From SIRX01 sp965214475 (lineage in GTDB: Bacteria; Actinomycetota; Rubrobacteria; Rubrobacterales; Rubrobacteraceae), in the NCBI GenBank assembly GCA_965214475.1, contig OZ243953.1, forward strand, positions 1,550,001-1,614,000: a DNA stretch of 64,000 bases, written 5' to 3'. Both the position numbers and the translations under genes were made by a program. Within the stretch, counting starts at the first letter, position 1. Every line of letters begins with the position of its first letter. This document shows, one piece after another, positions 53,066-61,771 of this stretch. The notes beneath the pieces are model-generated. The model did not search any database. It worked only from the letters and a program-made list of their open reading frames with translations, and had not been told where the DNA came from.

Positions 53066-53113
53066 TTAACCAAACTGAGTATACATAGTTGCACATATAC
53101 GGTCAACGGTTAA
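53066..53113. repeat. Inverted repeat flanking the betaine-type ABC promoter
   Basis: TTAACC (53066-53071) and GGTTAA (53108-53113) are inverted 6-mers that exactly flank the promoter at 53078-53106, a layout suited to a repressor that spans the promoter. No regulator gene is adjacent. Confidence 0.5.
53078..53106 (-). promoter_or_regulatory. Sigma-70-type promoter of the betaine-type ABC operon
   Basis: On the minus strand TTGACC (53106-53101) is followed by 17 nt and TATACT (53083-53078). This is near-consensus and lies in AT-rich DNA. Transcription would start near 53071, leaving a leader of about 115 nt. The rest of the gap (52955-53273) shows no gene. Confidence 0.8.
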
Positions 53114-53273
53114 ATGAATCAAATGTTACATTATTGTTGATAAAATCGCTCAGATCTAGGCTCCCGCAGATTACTCGCGGAGACGGCTGATGATTGACGC
53201 CGCGCCTCGAAGCATTGTGTGCCCTTTCTATGCCTCCACTTGCAGCACGAAACGGAGTCTCCCCACAACGAGC

Positions 53274-54170
53274 TTAGGAACAGGCTTCTAAAGAGTCGGC
53301 CTCTTCGCCAATCCGACGGAGAGTGCTACCGTAGCAGTTCCTCCAACTAACCGGGACACCCCGATCCACGGCGCCAACACTCCGGTCTCCGAAAGTCTCC
53401 GAAATGAGACAGCCATCCGGGCCGTAGACGCCTCCCGGCGTTCCGAATCGGGCTTCGGGGTAGTCGCCGACTTGATTTGCGCTCGCCAGATAGACACCGT
53501 TGTCCAGGGCGCGGGCCGCGCAGGAGAGTTCGTATTGACGGGCGTAGAGTTCGCGCCATCCGGCAGGGGCCAGGATCAGCTCGGTCCCATCATGTGCGGC
53601 CTCTCGCACGACCTCCGGGAAACCGAGATCCCAGCATATGACTAGCGAGACGCGAAGCCCACCGGCCTCTACGGTCGGCAACTCGACGCCGGGAATGAAG
53701 ACTTGATCCTCACCCGTCTCCCGTACCAAATGCCGCTTGCGATAAGTCAGTAAAATCCCTTCAGGACCGACCAGGTTCGCGCTATCGGCCACCCCGGACG
53801 GGCCAGCGGTCCCTGGAAGCCGCTCCGCGAACCCGTAGGCTATGTAGATATCGAGGGTTCGGGCCAAGGCTAAGAACTTCTGGGCGCTCGGTCCTTCTTC
53901 GGCGTCCTCTGCGTAGAGATGCGCGGTAGTCAGGCTCGTGTACCCGGAGGCGAAAAGTTCGGGTAGTACGATCCAACGGAGACCCGGGTGGGCATTCTTC
54001 GCCTCGACTACGGCTTTCTCCGCGAGCAGCAGATTTCCTTCTGCGTCTCCGGGTTTGGGGCTGAGGTTCAAGGCAGCGACGCTGGCGGTCTCTTGCACTT
54101 GCGGGATTCCAGGTCCCAGAACTTCGACGGCTTCGTGGGGTCCGAAATTCCCCCGGAGTACCTGTGCCAA
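53274..54170 (-). CDS. Carbon-nitrogen hydrolase (nitrilase superfamily)
   Basis: A 298-aa amidase of the nitrilase superfamily with the full triad: Glu71 in LPELF, Lys145 in YRKRHL and Cys179 in ICWDLGFPE. It has an N-terminal extension of about 30 residues before the fold. The TTG at 54170 follows GGGAGGAGG; an earlier TTG at 54188 was rejected. It hydrolyses an amide or N-carbamoyl group, of unknown identity. A second family member lies at 57460-58302, on the other side of the asparagine-synthase-like gene. Confidence 0.92.
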   Translation of the reverse strand: MAQVLRGNFGPHEAVEVLGPGIPQVQETASVAALNLSPKPGDAEGNLLLAEKAVVEAKNAHPGLRWIVLPELFASGYTSLTTAHLYAEDAEEGPSAQKFLALARTLDIYIAYGFAERLPGTAGPSGVADSANLVGPEGILLTYRKRHLVRETGEDQVFIPGVELPTVEAGGLRVSLVICWDLGFPEVVREAAHDGTELILAPAGWRELYARQYELSCAARALDNGVYLASANQVGDYPEARFGTPGGVYGPDGCLISETFGDRSVGAVDRGVPVSWRNCYGSTLRRIGEEADSLEACS

Positions 54171-54521
54171 AATTGCCTCCTCCCTCAACTCTCTGTAGAC
54201 CTTGCAAGTAGTTTAGTCTTCGCACAAAACGCGCCGCATCGGCCCACGGGAGGATAATTCAGGGAGCGCGAGGGGGTTTGATTGTCCACCGGTAGCATTG
54301 ACAACTGCCCTCTTTGCGAGGAAGATATGCAACCATAATGCTGCAAACTATGCAGGACACGCGAAAAATCCCGGTAGCGATAGATAACGGCGGTGCGCCG
54401 CCCTCGTAATTTCTCCCAAACTCTGTTTCGGTAATTTCTACCCCGGCAAGACGTGGGATGTCGTGTGGCTTGGGATCCACGGCGTGACAGCAACGGTCAA
54501 CCGAGAGGAGACAACAGGATA
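54171..54521. other. Intergenic region between amidase and asnB-like gene
   Basis: 351 nt between divergent genes. A TTGACA (54298-54303) is a possible plus-strand -35, but no good -10 follows at 16-18 nt. CGTGG and CCACG around 54455-54482 could pair in the leader of the asnB-like gene. No gene or clear riboswitch was seen. Confidence 0.3.
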
Positions 54522-56063
54522 ATGTGCGGGATCATCGGCGTCTACAAAGGTCTGGAACCGGAGGTGGCCGGACGGATGCTGAACCGGCTCGTTCACCGGG
54601 GACCCGACGAAGAGGGAGATATAGAGGTCGGGGGGAACTGGCTCGGGCACCGGCGACTCTCCATCGTGGACGTTAGCGGCGGTCGGCAGCCGCTTGTGAC
54701 GGAGTCCAAAGACGGCGGCAAGCTGTTCCTGATCGGGAACGGTGAGATCTACAACCACCAAGAGGTGCGCGAAAAACTCCCCGACGTGGAGTACAAAACA
54801 AGCTCGGACAACGAGGTCGCGTTGCACGTCGTGGACCAGTGGGGCCCGGAGAAGATCTCCGAACTGCACGGCATGTTCGCCTTTATCATCTCTGGCGAAG
54901 ACGGTCGCTTTGTGGCCGCCCGCGACCCGGTCGGCATCAAACCGCTCTACTGGTCGAAGCGGGGCGAGAAAATCATCTTCGCCTCCGAGCTGCGGGCCTT
55001 CGACGACGACTGGTTGGCCGAGGCCAAGGTTTTCCCTCCAGGCCACTACTGGACGCCGGAAGACGGATTGAAGCGCTTCGCCTACGCCGTGCCGCGGGAT
55101 ATGGAGGATTTGGAGCAGTTCGAGGGTCCGTCCGAGCCGGGAGCCGAGATCCCGGAAGAAATACTTACGAAGGTACGCGAAGAACTCATAGAGACCGTCG
55201 AAGGCCAGATGATGGGCGACGTGCCCGTAGGCGTTTTTCTCTCCGGCGGCCTGGACTCCAGCCTCGTAGCCGCCATCGCCGCCAAGTGGGCAAAGCGAAA
55301 CGGAACCCGGCTCATGACCTTCGCCGTTGGTCTCGAAGACTCACCGGACCTGCTGGCCGCCCGCGCCGTGGCCGAGCACCTGGAGACGGAGCACCACGAG
55401 GCCATCTATACGCAAGAGGACGCTATAAAGGTACTTCCGAAGGTCGTGAGGGCGATAGAGAGCTTCGACCCGTCGCTCGTGCGGAGCGCGGTTCCGAACT
55501 ACATCCTCGCTGAGTTCACCGCCCAATACGTCAAGGTGGTGCTGACGGGCGAGGGGGCCGACGAAATTTTCGCCGGCTACGAATACTACGAGGACTTCGG
55601 GACCGAAGAAGAGTTGCACGAGGAGCTAATTCGGAGCATCGAAGGCTTGCACAACTTGAACCTCCAGCGCGGCGACCGCACTTCGATGGCCCACAGCCTG
55701 GAAGCCCGGGTGCCGTTTTTGGAACTCGGAATGATTCAACTAGGACTCGCCCTCCCCGCCGGTTGGAAACTCGCCGGTGAAGGCCAGCTAGAAAAACGTC
55801 TCCTCCGCCAGGCCTTTGACGGCTGGCTCCCGGAAGACTTCCTCTGGCGCAAAAAGGCCCAATTCGGCGACGGCTCCGGCGCATCCTCCGTACTCAAAGA
55901 GCGGATGGAGAACAGCATCTCCGAAGAAGAGTTCGAGCGTGACAAGAACAAGATAGAGCCGCCGCTGCGAACCCGCGAGGAGACGGCGTACTATAAGATC
56001 TTCGCCGAGCATCTCGGAGGCGTGGACCCGGAGGACACCATAGGACGCTTCGCCACCGCCTGA
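54522..56063 (+). CDS. asnB: Asparagine synthase (glutamine-hydrolysing)-like amidotransferase
   Basis: A 513-aa two-domain enzyme. The N-terminal glutaminase uses Cys2 (MCGIIGVYKG), with HRGPDEEG and NGEIYNH. The synthetase domain has the pyrophosphate loop SGGLDSS (245-251) and VVLTGEGADE(IFAG), which bind ATP and aspartate. It converts aspartate to asparagine, or another acid to its amide. The ATG at 54522 has GAGAGGAG upstream, so it was preferred over an in-frame start 69 nt earlier. It is followed by an MmgE/PrpD gene (43 nt) and an amidase (18 nt further), an unusual set that leaves room for a non-asparagine product. Confidence 0.9.
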   Translation: MCGIIGVYKGLEPEVAGRMLNRLVHRGPDEEGDIEVGGNWLGHRRLSIVDVSGGRQPLVTESKDGGKLFLIGNGEIYNHQEVREKLPDVEYKTSSDNEVALHVVDQWGPEKISELHGMFAFIISGEDGRFVAARDPVGIKPLYWSKRGEKIIFASELRAFDDDWLAEAKVFPPGHYWTPEDGLKRFAYAVPRDMEDLEQFEGPSEPGAEIPEEILTKVREELIETVEGQMMGDVPVGVFLSGGLDSSLVAAIAAKWAKRNGTRLMTFAVGLEDSPDLLAARAVAEHLETEHHEAIYTQEDAIKVLPKVVRAIESFDPSLVRSAVPNYILAEFTAQYVKVVLTGEGADEIFAGYEYYEDFGTEEELHEELIRSIEGLHNLNLQRGDRTSMAHSLEARVPFLELGMIQLGLALPAGWKLAGEGQLEKRLLRQAFDGWLPEDFLWRKKAQFGDGSGASSVLKERMENSISEEEFERDKNKIEPPLRTREETAYYKIFAEHLGGVDPEDTIGRFATA

Positions 56064-56106
56064 GCTCAGGTAGCGGGCGAGAGCCAAACAACGAACTGGG
56101 GCGTTC

Positions 56107-57441
56107 GTGGGTAGGGATGACAGAAGCCGCCGCGTAGCCGGGTTCGCCCGCGAGTTGCGCTGGGACGAAATACCGGCGACCGTACAGGAACAGGTCGTCC
56201 GCTGTGTACTCGACCTCTGTGGGGCCGCGCTCGCGGGAAGCCGCACGCCGGTAGCCCAGGCCGTATCGTCCTATGCCTCGGAAGCGTACGGTTGCGGGTC
56301 TTGTACCGTCATCGGTGCCAGCTCCCGCAGCACACCGACCGGCGCGGCGCTCACAAACGGCTTTGCCGCCTCGGCCCTGGACATCGACGACGGCTACCGG
56401 CCGGTAAAGGGACACCCGGGGGCAGTGGTATTCCCAACGGTTCTCGCCGCGGCCGAAGAAACCGGAGCCAGCGGCCCCGAGTTCCTGACGGCGCTAGTGG
56501 TCGCCTACGAGGTCTCCATGCGGACCGCTCGTATCTTGCACGGCCTCTACGACTTCTACCACGGGAGCGGCGCGTGGGGACCGGTCGGCGCAGCGGCCGG
56601 GGCTGCTCGTTTATTCGGCTGCGATGTGGAGGAGATCCGGCACGCGCTCGGAATCGCCGAGTTCCACGCCCCGATAACCCCCGAGATGCGCTCCGTGGAC
56701 CATCCCAGCATGCTCAAGGACGGCATCGGCTGGGGAGCGCTGTCCGGCCTCGCCTCCGCGCAACTCGCCAGCCACGGGTTCACCGGCATTCCGAGCCTTT
56801 TCGACGAGAACGATTCGGGACCGGCATTGGTCGAAAGTTTGGGCAGCGAATACCTGACTCTTGGCCTGTACTTCAAGCTGCACGCCTGCTGCCGCTGGGC
56901 ACAACCGGCTGTCGAAGGAACACTCGCCGCAGTTAGCGAGCTGAACGTAGAAGCAAGAGACATCGCGCGGGTACGGGTACATTCTTTCGAGGCCGCCACA
57001 CATCTAACCTCCACGGCACCCCGCACTACGGAAGAGGCTCAGTTCAGTCTTCCCTGGCCGGTAGCCTGCGCCCTGATCGACGGCGAGGTAGGGCCGGACC
57101 AGGTACTCGAACACGCTCTAGAAGATCCAACCCGGCGCGCACTGGCCGCCAGGGTCGAGTGCTTCCAAGACCCGGAACTCGAAAAGGTCTTCCCGGCGAA
57201 GGCTCTGGCCTGGGTGGAGGTAGAGGCCTCAAATGGTCGCGTCGCCCGCTCGAAGGTGCTGGCAGCCCAGGGTGACGCGGAGGCATGCCTGTCCGATACG
57301 GAGCTTACCCGCAAGTTCAGGCGCCTCGCAGAGCCGGTGTTAGGTTCCGGTCGCACGGGGGAGCTGGCGGACTCTATCCAAGAGCTTCCCCAGGCCCCAA
57401 GCCTAGACGCGTTTACACGCCTGCTCGGCACTACCGTTTAA
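56107..57441 (+). CDS. MmgE/PrpD family protein
   Basis: A 444-aa protein of the MmgE/PrpD family (2-methylcitrate dehydratase, cis-aconitate decarboxylase and iminodisuccinate epimerase). Typical parts are RCVLDLCGAALAGSRTP, LTNGFAASALDIDDGYR, HPGAVVFPTVLAAAE and a long helical first domain. Its C-terminal domain starts at about residue 275. The specific activity cannot be assigned. The GTG start is 43 nt after the asnB-like gene, and an amidase follows 18 nt on. Confidence 0.88.
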   Translation: MGRDDRSRRVAGFARELRWDEIPATVQEQVVRCVLDLCGAALAGSRTPVAQAVSSYASEAYGCGSCTVIGASSRSTPTGAALTNGFAASALDIDDGYRPVKGHPGAVVFPTVLAAAEETGASGPEFLTALVVAYEVSMRTARILHGLYDFYHGSGAWGPVGAAAGAARLFGCDVEEIRHALGIAEFHAPITPEMRSVDHPSMLKDGIGWGALSGLASAQLASHGFTGIPSLFDENDSGPALVESLGSEYLTLGLYFKLHACCRWAQPAVEGTLAAVSELNVEARDIARVRVHSFEAATHLTSTAPRTTEEAQFSLPWPVACALIDGEVGPDQVLEHALEDPTRRALAARVECFQDPELEKVFPAKALAWVEVEASNGRVARSKVLAAQGDAEACLSDTELTRKFRRLAEPVLGSGRTGELADSIQELPQAPSLDAFTRLLGTTV

Positions 57442-57459
57442 GAGAGTTAGAATTCAGAT

Positions 57460-58302
57460 ATGAGAGTAGCCCTTGGACAAATAACCCCAATACTCGGCGA
57501 CGTGGACGCCAACTTGCGGCAGACGGAGGCGGCCATAGAAGAAGCCAAATTCGAAGGGGCCGACCTCGTAGTCTTCCCCGAGTTGAGCCTGACCGGGTAC
57601 TCCCTGGGTGACATTGACGACGATGTCTCTATGGCAGTGCTGGACGAGCGCATCACCTCGCTGGTCGAAAAAGCGGGAGACGTATCCTTGCTCCTCGGTT
57701 TCCACGAAGATAGCGGCACTTTTCGCACCTACAACAGCGCCGCCTACTTCGAGAATGGCTCTCTTCTGCACCTTCACCGCAAGCTCTACCTGCCGACCTA
57801 TGGCATCTTCGAGGAACGAAAGTTCTTCAGCCCCGGCCAGAGAATGAAGGCATTCGGGACGAAGTTTGGGAGCATGGCTACCCTAATCTGTAACGACGCC
57901 TGGCAACCGGCGCTGGGCTTTCTCGCGGTTCAGGACGGGGCCCGCGTTCTCCTGGTGCCGACCAATAGCGCCGACAGCCGCTTTCCCGGAGACCTGGACA
58001 CCACAGAATACTGGCACGACATCACCCGTTTCTACGCCCGCATGTACGAGTGCTACGTCGTCTTCGTCAACCGGGTGGGTACTGAGAAAGACCTGGAGTT
58101 CTGGGGTAACTCCCATGTGGTAGGCCCCTGGGGCAACCTGGTGGTAGAGGCCGCACTGTACAAAGAAGACCTCGTCACCGCCGACCTGGACCTACAGAGC
58201 GTCCTACAACGCCGCCGCCGGGTCCCCTTGCTCCGCGAAGCCCGGCTCGGCCTTCTGGACCGTGAGCTACACCGCCTCGTAGAAGAAGGCGGAGACCTGT
58301 AG
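57460..58302 (+). CDS. Carbon-nitrogen hydrolase (amidase)
   Basis: A 280-aa nitrilase-superfamily amidase. The triad is Glu41 in FPELSLTGY, Lys108 in HRKLYLPTYGIFEE and Cys144 in LICNDAWQP. This sequence is close to the glutaminase-domain-like and aliphatic amidase branches that precede NAD synthesis or amide use. It has an ATG start with GAGAGTTAG upstream. It is the third gene of the set with asnB and MmgE/PrpD and stops 9 nt before the convergent methyltransferase-like gene. Confidence 0.92.
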   Translation: MRVALGQITPILGDVDANLRQTEAAIEEAKFEGADLVVFPELSLTGYSLGDIDDDVSMAVLDERITSLVEKAGDVSLLLGFHEDSGTFRTYNSAAYFENGSLLHLHRKLYLPTYGIFEERKFFSPGQRMKAFGTKFGSMATLICNDAWQPALGFLAVQDGARVLLVPTNSADSRFPGDLDTTEYWHDITRFYARMYECYVVFVNRVGTEKDLEFWGNSHVVGPWGNLVVEAALYKEDLVTADLDLQSVLQRRRRVPLLREARLGLLDRELHRLVEEGGDL

Positions 58303-58311
58303 ACACTCCTG

Positions 58312-59187
58312 TCAGGTCGTTTCTGCGATACCGGTCAACTCCGCCAGGGGAACTCTTTCGACTTCCTCGGTTGGCCGGGATATATAAAGTTCGGAATGAT
58401 ACCAACCGGCTTCTTCTTTGCCGTTCGGGTCGATATCAATTTCTGTCAGCTTCTGCAGTACGTGTTCACGCTCGCGGTCGTCCAAAAAACGCCGCTGCTG
58501 GAAGGTGCGGTTGGCCAGCTTTTCAGTCTTCAATCCGTGATCGGATAAGGTTCCGGCGACCGGCGCATAGTCCACCATCCGGAGGGGCATCGTGGCGACC
58601 CACGGCACATCTTCTTCTTCGAAACACGCGAGCACACGGTCGAAGGTATTCTGCCAAACGTAGCCTATACCACCGGTGACGGTGAGAAGGTCCGTCCCGG
58701 ATACGGCTTCTTTCAGCGCCTCCGAGGGCTCTTGTTCCTCCAGGTTCTCGACGAAGCCGGCATCGAGCAAGCCTGCCTGGACCGCGTATGAAACCGCGTT
58801 TCCTGCCACGTCCACCCCGACGACCTCGGGCGCTGATTCTGACCGATGATCTTCGTAGAATTCCGCATCGGCAGCGGCCAGCTCTTCGGTCGAGAGGTCT
58901 GCCAGCTGCTCCGAGCCGTAACGAGTGTAGAGGTCTTCGAGCGAGAGTTCGTGCTTCAAGAGGGCGGCGTTCACGCCGTAGGAGCAACACAGGTCCACGA
59001 CCTTCACCGGGTCTCCGTTGAGGTCAATCTTCTGAAGCAGTTTGGAGAAAACGCTGTTCCCATGCTGGGGTGCTTGGTATCCTAAATCTCCCAAGGTATT
59101 GAAGTAACCTCGCGGGTCTTCCAAATCGTAAATGTGATCGAAGCTAGCCTTGACGCCAGCTCCATGCCTCGAATACGAACTACCCAC
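58312..59187 (-). CDS. Class I SAM-dependent methyltransferase-like protein
   Basis: A 291-aa protein with a Rossmann-like core. Motif I is VVDLCCSYGVNA (64-75; the GxGxG glycines are partly replaced by CSYGVN). A long helical insert (YTRYGSEQLADLSTEELAAADAEF) comes before the second strand EVVGVDVAGNAVSYAV. Later segments fit the family. It may be an active methyltransferase with an unusual motif. The GTG start at 59187 is preceded by GGAGGT at a distance. It lies downstream of the LysR gene on the same strand; a group of GCTTAT repeats lies in between. Confidence 0.8.
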   Translation of the reverse strand: MGSSYSRHGAGVKASFDHIYDLEDPRGYFNTLGDLGYQAPQHGNSVFSKLLQKIDLNGDPVKVVDLCCSYGVNAALLKHELSLEDLYTRYGSEQLADLSTEELAAADAEFYEDHRSESAPEVVGVDVAGNAVSYAVQAGLLDAGFVENLEEQEPSEALKEAVSGTDLLTVTGGIGYVWQNTFDRVLACFEEEDVPWVATMPLRMVDYAPVAGTLSDHGLKTEKLANRTFQQRRFLDDREREHVLQKLTEIDIDPNGKEEAGWYHSELYISRPTEEVERVPLAELTGIAETT

Positions 59188-59245
59188 TACTTCGTAAACC
59201 TCCCGGATAAGCTCTCACGACTGACAGATAGTTTACATAAGTATT

Positions 59246-59271
59246 GCTTATAAACAATAAGCTGCGCTTAT
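59246..59271. repeat. Triple GCTTAT/ATAAGC repeats in promoter region
   Basis: GCTTAT (59246-59251), ATAAGC (59257-59262) and GCTTAT (59266-59271) are spaced by 5 and 3 nt in an AT-rich gap upstream of the methyltransferase-like gene. The first two form an inverted repeat. They are possible regulator sites. Confidence 0.45.
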
Positions 59272-59333
59272 ATTGCGTTGCGTAGCGTAAAAGCCCATCT
59301 TAGAAGCGTCGAAGTCTCAGCGGTATTGCTTTT

Positions 59334-60314
59334 TCAGAGGCTTGCTGAGTAAGGATCGTCCAAGGGTATTTCGGGACTTTCCAGTTTTTCTGTCAGGTCT
59401 TCGGAGGCGGCGGCGAACTCACGTACCACTTCCAGGAAAGTCTGTAAGTTTGTGGAGTTGTCATCTTTTCGCCAGGTTACGGCGAGCTCCAGCACCGGTG
59501 CGGGGTCTCGCAGGGGTTTGAAGACGACGCCGGGGAGCCGGGAAGGTGAGACCAAGGGACGGGCCACGATGCCGACCCCAACGCCGGAAGCCACCATACG
59601 ATAGGTCGTGGCCCCGGAGTAGAGTTGGGGCTCTTTACGTTGCACGACGTCGGGCTCGAAACCGGCCTCCCGGCAACACCCGACGACGTAGTCGTAGCAA
59701 TATGGATGGAAGCGCCGGGAGAACAGGATGATGCGCTCGTCCGCGAGGTCTTTCATACTCACCTCGTCTTTGGCGGCTAGAGAATGTTCCTCTGGAACAG
59801 CGGCGACGAGCTCTATGTCCAGCACGCGTTCGAACTCCAGTTCCTCATCATCCACAGGCGCCAGCATGAAACCGGCGTCCAGCGAGCCGTCCTTGAGTTC
59901 TTCGATCTGCTGCAGTGTCTCCTGCAACGTAAACATCTCGTGCTCTTCCAGGTCCACGTACGGGTAACGACGCTGAAAGGCCTGTAAGACGTCCGCCACG
60001 AAAGTGTGGTTGGCGTACTCCGGAAAACCAACCCCCAAATGGCTCCTATCCGCCCCGCCGGCCTCCCTCGTAGTCCGGGTGGTCTGCTCCACCTGCGCCA
60101 GAATGCGGCGGGCGCCGTCGAGTAACACCCGACCGCCCTCCGTCAACTCGACCCCGTTCCGGGTCCGGTCAAAGAGCCCGACCCCGAGTTCCCGCTCCAG
60201 CTTGTGGACCTGTTGGCTAAGTGCCGGCTGAGATAAATACATGCGCCCAGCAGCCCGGCTGAAGTTCAACTCTTCCGCCACCGCAACGAAATATCTGAGT
60301 TGTCTAAGTTCCAT
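59334..60314 (-). CDS. LysR-family transcriptional regulator
   Basis: A 326-aa LysR regulator. The HTH domain is RQLRYFVAVAEELNFSRAAGRMYLSQPALSQQVHKLERELGVGLFDR (about 3-51). The effector domain runs from about 90 to 300, and a short tail is rich in acidic residues. It is divergent from the Rieske oxygenase gene, across a gap with an ATAC-type palindrome. It most likely activates the oxygenase in response to its substrate or a pathway intermediate. Confidence 0.95.
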   Translation of the reverse strand: MELRQLRYFVAVAEELNFSRAAGRMYLSQPALSQQVHKLERELGVGLFDRTRNGVELTEGGRVLLDGARRILAQVEQTTRTTREAGGADRSHLGVGFPEYANHTFVADVLQAFQRRYPYVDLEEHEMFTLQETLQQIEELKDGSLDAGFMLAPVDDEELEFERVLDIELVAAVPEEHSLAAKDEVSMKDLADERIILFSRRFHPYCYDYVVGCCREAGFEPDVVQRKEPQLYSGATTYRMVASGVGVGIVARPLVSPSRLPGVVFKPLRDPAPVLELAVTWRKDDNSTNLQTFLEVVREFAAASEDLTEKLESPEIPLDDPYSASL

Positions 60315-60460
60315 AACTAGGCCGATTATAGGGGAATTTCGACTTCCTTGAAGTACCCCGCATCACAACAAATGGGATCATAACCTCAGCTTATACACAA
60401 CACTGCAAAACGTATTGGACACACCACCCTTCCAGCTTTAGATTCTCTTGTATGAGTAGT

Positions 60461-60478
60461 TATACGATAGAAAGTATA
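60461..60478. promoter_or_regulatory. LysR-type operator candidate
   Basis: TATAC-N8-GTATA forms an 18-bp inverted repeat, 26 nt before the oxygenase ATG and in the divergent LysR/Rieske gap. It fits the T-N11-A type LysR box. Its first half overlaps a possible -10 (TATACG). Confidence 0.6.
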
Positions 60479-60504
60479 GATTTGACCGAATTGGTGAGCG
60501 TCGG

Positions 60505-61755
60505 ATGAATAGGGGCTTTGAGAGCCTATTGCGAGATCGGATACCGGGCAAGAGCCTGGACCGGGAATTTTACGTGGACGAAGCCGTCTTCGAGAAAGAC
60601 TTGAGCAGAGTCTTTCACAGAAATTGGCTCTTTGCCGGGCACTCGTGTGAGATCCGGGAGCCCGGAGACTACTTCACCTTCGAGGTCGGAGACGAGTCGC
60701 TGCTCATCCTGCGCGACAAAAGCGGCGACGCCCGCGCATTCTTCAACGTGTGCCGTCACCGGGGATCGAAGATCGCCGCCGAACCCTGCGGCCACGCCAA
60801 AGCGCTCGTCTGTCCCTACCACCAGTGGGTCTACGCCCTCGACGGCAGCCTCACCAACGCCCGCCTGATGGGCGACAGCTTCGACAGAGACGATTACAAA
60901 CTCCGTTCCGCCGAGGTGCGCGAGGTTGCCGGTCTGATCTTCGTGTGTCTCGCCCCGGACGAGTCTACGCCGGATTTCGAGCATTTCTTCAGCGCGATAG
61001 AGCCGCAGCTAAGGCCGCACGGTTTGGAGAAGGGGAAAGTAGTGGTTCGACACCACTACGAAGTCCATGCAAACTGGAAGACCTTGATCGAGAATAACCG
61101 CGAATGCTACCACTGCCGCGTCAGCCACCCCGAGTTCTGCATGTCAAACTACGACCTCGGCCTGCCCGGCGACATGCGGAGCGACGATGGATACGACTCG
61201 CTACTCGACAGCGAGTATCGTCGTTGGCAGAAACTCGGGTTGTCACCCAAGGAGATCAGCTTTCCGGGGGGGTACCCGTACCGAGTTTCACGCTTCCCGC
61301 TAAAAGAAGACTTCATCACCGAGAGCCTCGACGGAAGCCGTGTCGGGCCGCTCATGGGTGACCTGGCCGATCAACAAGTCGGCAGCTTGAGGATCATCGC
61401 GCTACCCAACTTCTGGGCCCACGCCAACTGCGACTATGCCATGACGACCCGGCTCACCCCCGTAAGCGCCGGGGTCACGCGGGTCCTTGTCAGCTTTCTC
61501 GTACACGAGGACGCCGTTGAAGGCGTGGATTACGATCCGGACCAGGTAGCCCACGTTTGGAAGACGACCTCGGAGCAAGACTGGGAACTGTGCGAGAACA
61601 ACTACGCCGGCATCAAATCTCTTTCTTACGAGCCCGGCCCCCTGTCGGAGGTTACGGAAAGCTCTGTCAAGTCGTTTTTACAGTGGTATCTGGATCAACT
61701 AGGAGCCGCGGACGCTAGGATGGACCAAGCATACTCACTCTCAGCGGCGGTTTAG
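60505..61755 (+). CDS. Rieske non-heme iron oxygenase, large subunit (GbcA-like)
   Basis: A 416-aa ring-hydroxylating-type oxygenase. The Rieske cluster ligands are Cys83/His85 (CRHRG) and Cys103/His106 (CPYHQW). The mononuclear iron is held by His203 and His208 (ECYHCRVSHPEF) and Asp359 (SEQDWELCE). The pattern ENNRECYHC is close to GbcA-type betaine monooxygenases and stachydrine/carnitine-type demethylases. A separate reductase is needed and is not in the window. The ATG at 60505 follows GGTGAGCGTCGG. Context with a betaine-type importer makes a quaternary amine substrate likely. Confidence 0.9.
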   Translation: MNRGFESLLRDRIPGKSLDREFYVDEAVFEKDLSRVFHRNWLFAGHSCEIREPGDYFTFEVGDESLLILRDKSGDARAFFNVCRHRGSKIAAEPCGHAKALVCPYHQWVYALDGSLTNARLMGDSFDRDDYKLRSAEVREVAGLIFVCLAPDESTPDFEHFFSAIEPQLRPHGLEKGKVVVRHHYEVHANWKTLIENNRECYHCRVSHPEFCMSNYDLGLPGDMRSDDGYDSLLDSEYRRWQKLGLSPKEISFPGGYPYRVSRFPLKEDFITESLDGSRVGPLMGDLADQQVGSLRIIALPNFWAHANCDYAMTTRLTPVSAGVTRVLVSFLVHEDAVEGVDYDPDQVAHVWKTTSEQDWELCENNYAGIKSLSYEPGPLSEVTESSVKSFLQWYLDQLGAADARMDQAYSLSAAV

Positions 61756-61771
61756 TCAAGCGCCAGGGGCT

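Noticed and set aside
54440..54490. Possible riboswitch or T-box in the leader of the asnB-like gene
   Set aside because: Only a 5-bp stem could be drawn; no conserved T-box or glutamine-riboswitch core was seen.
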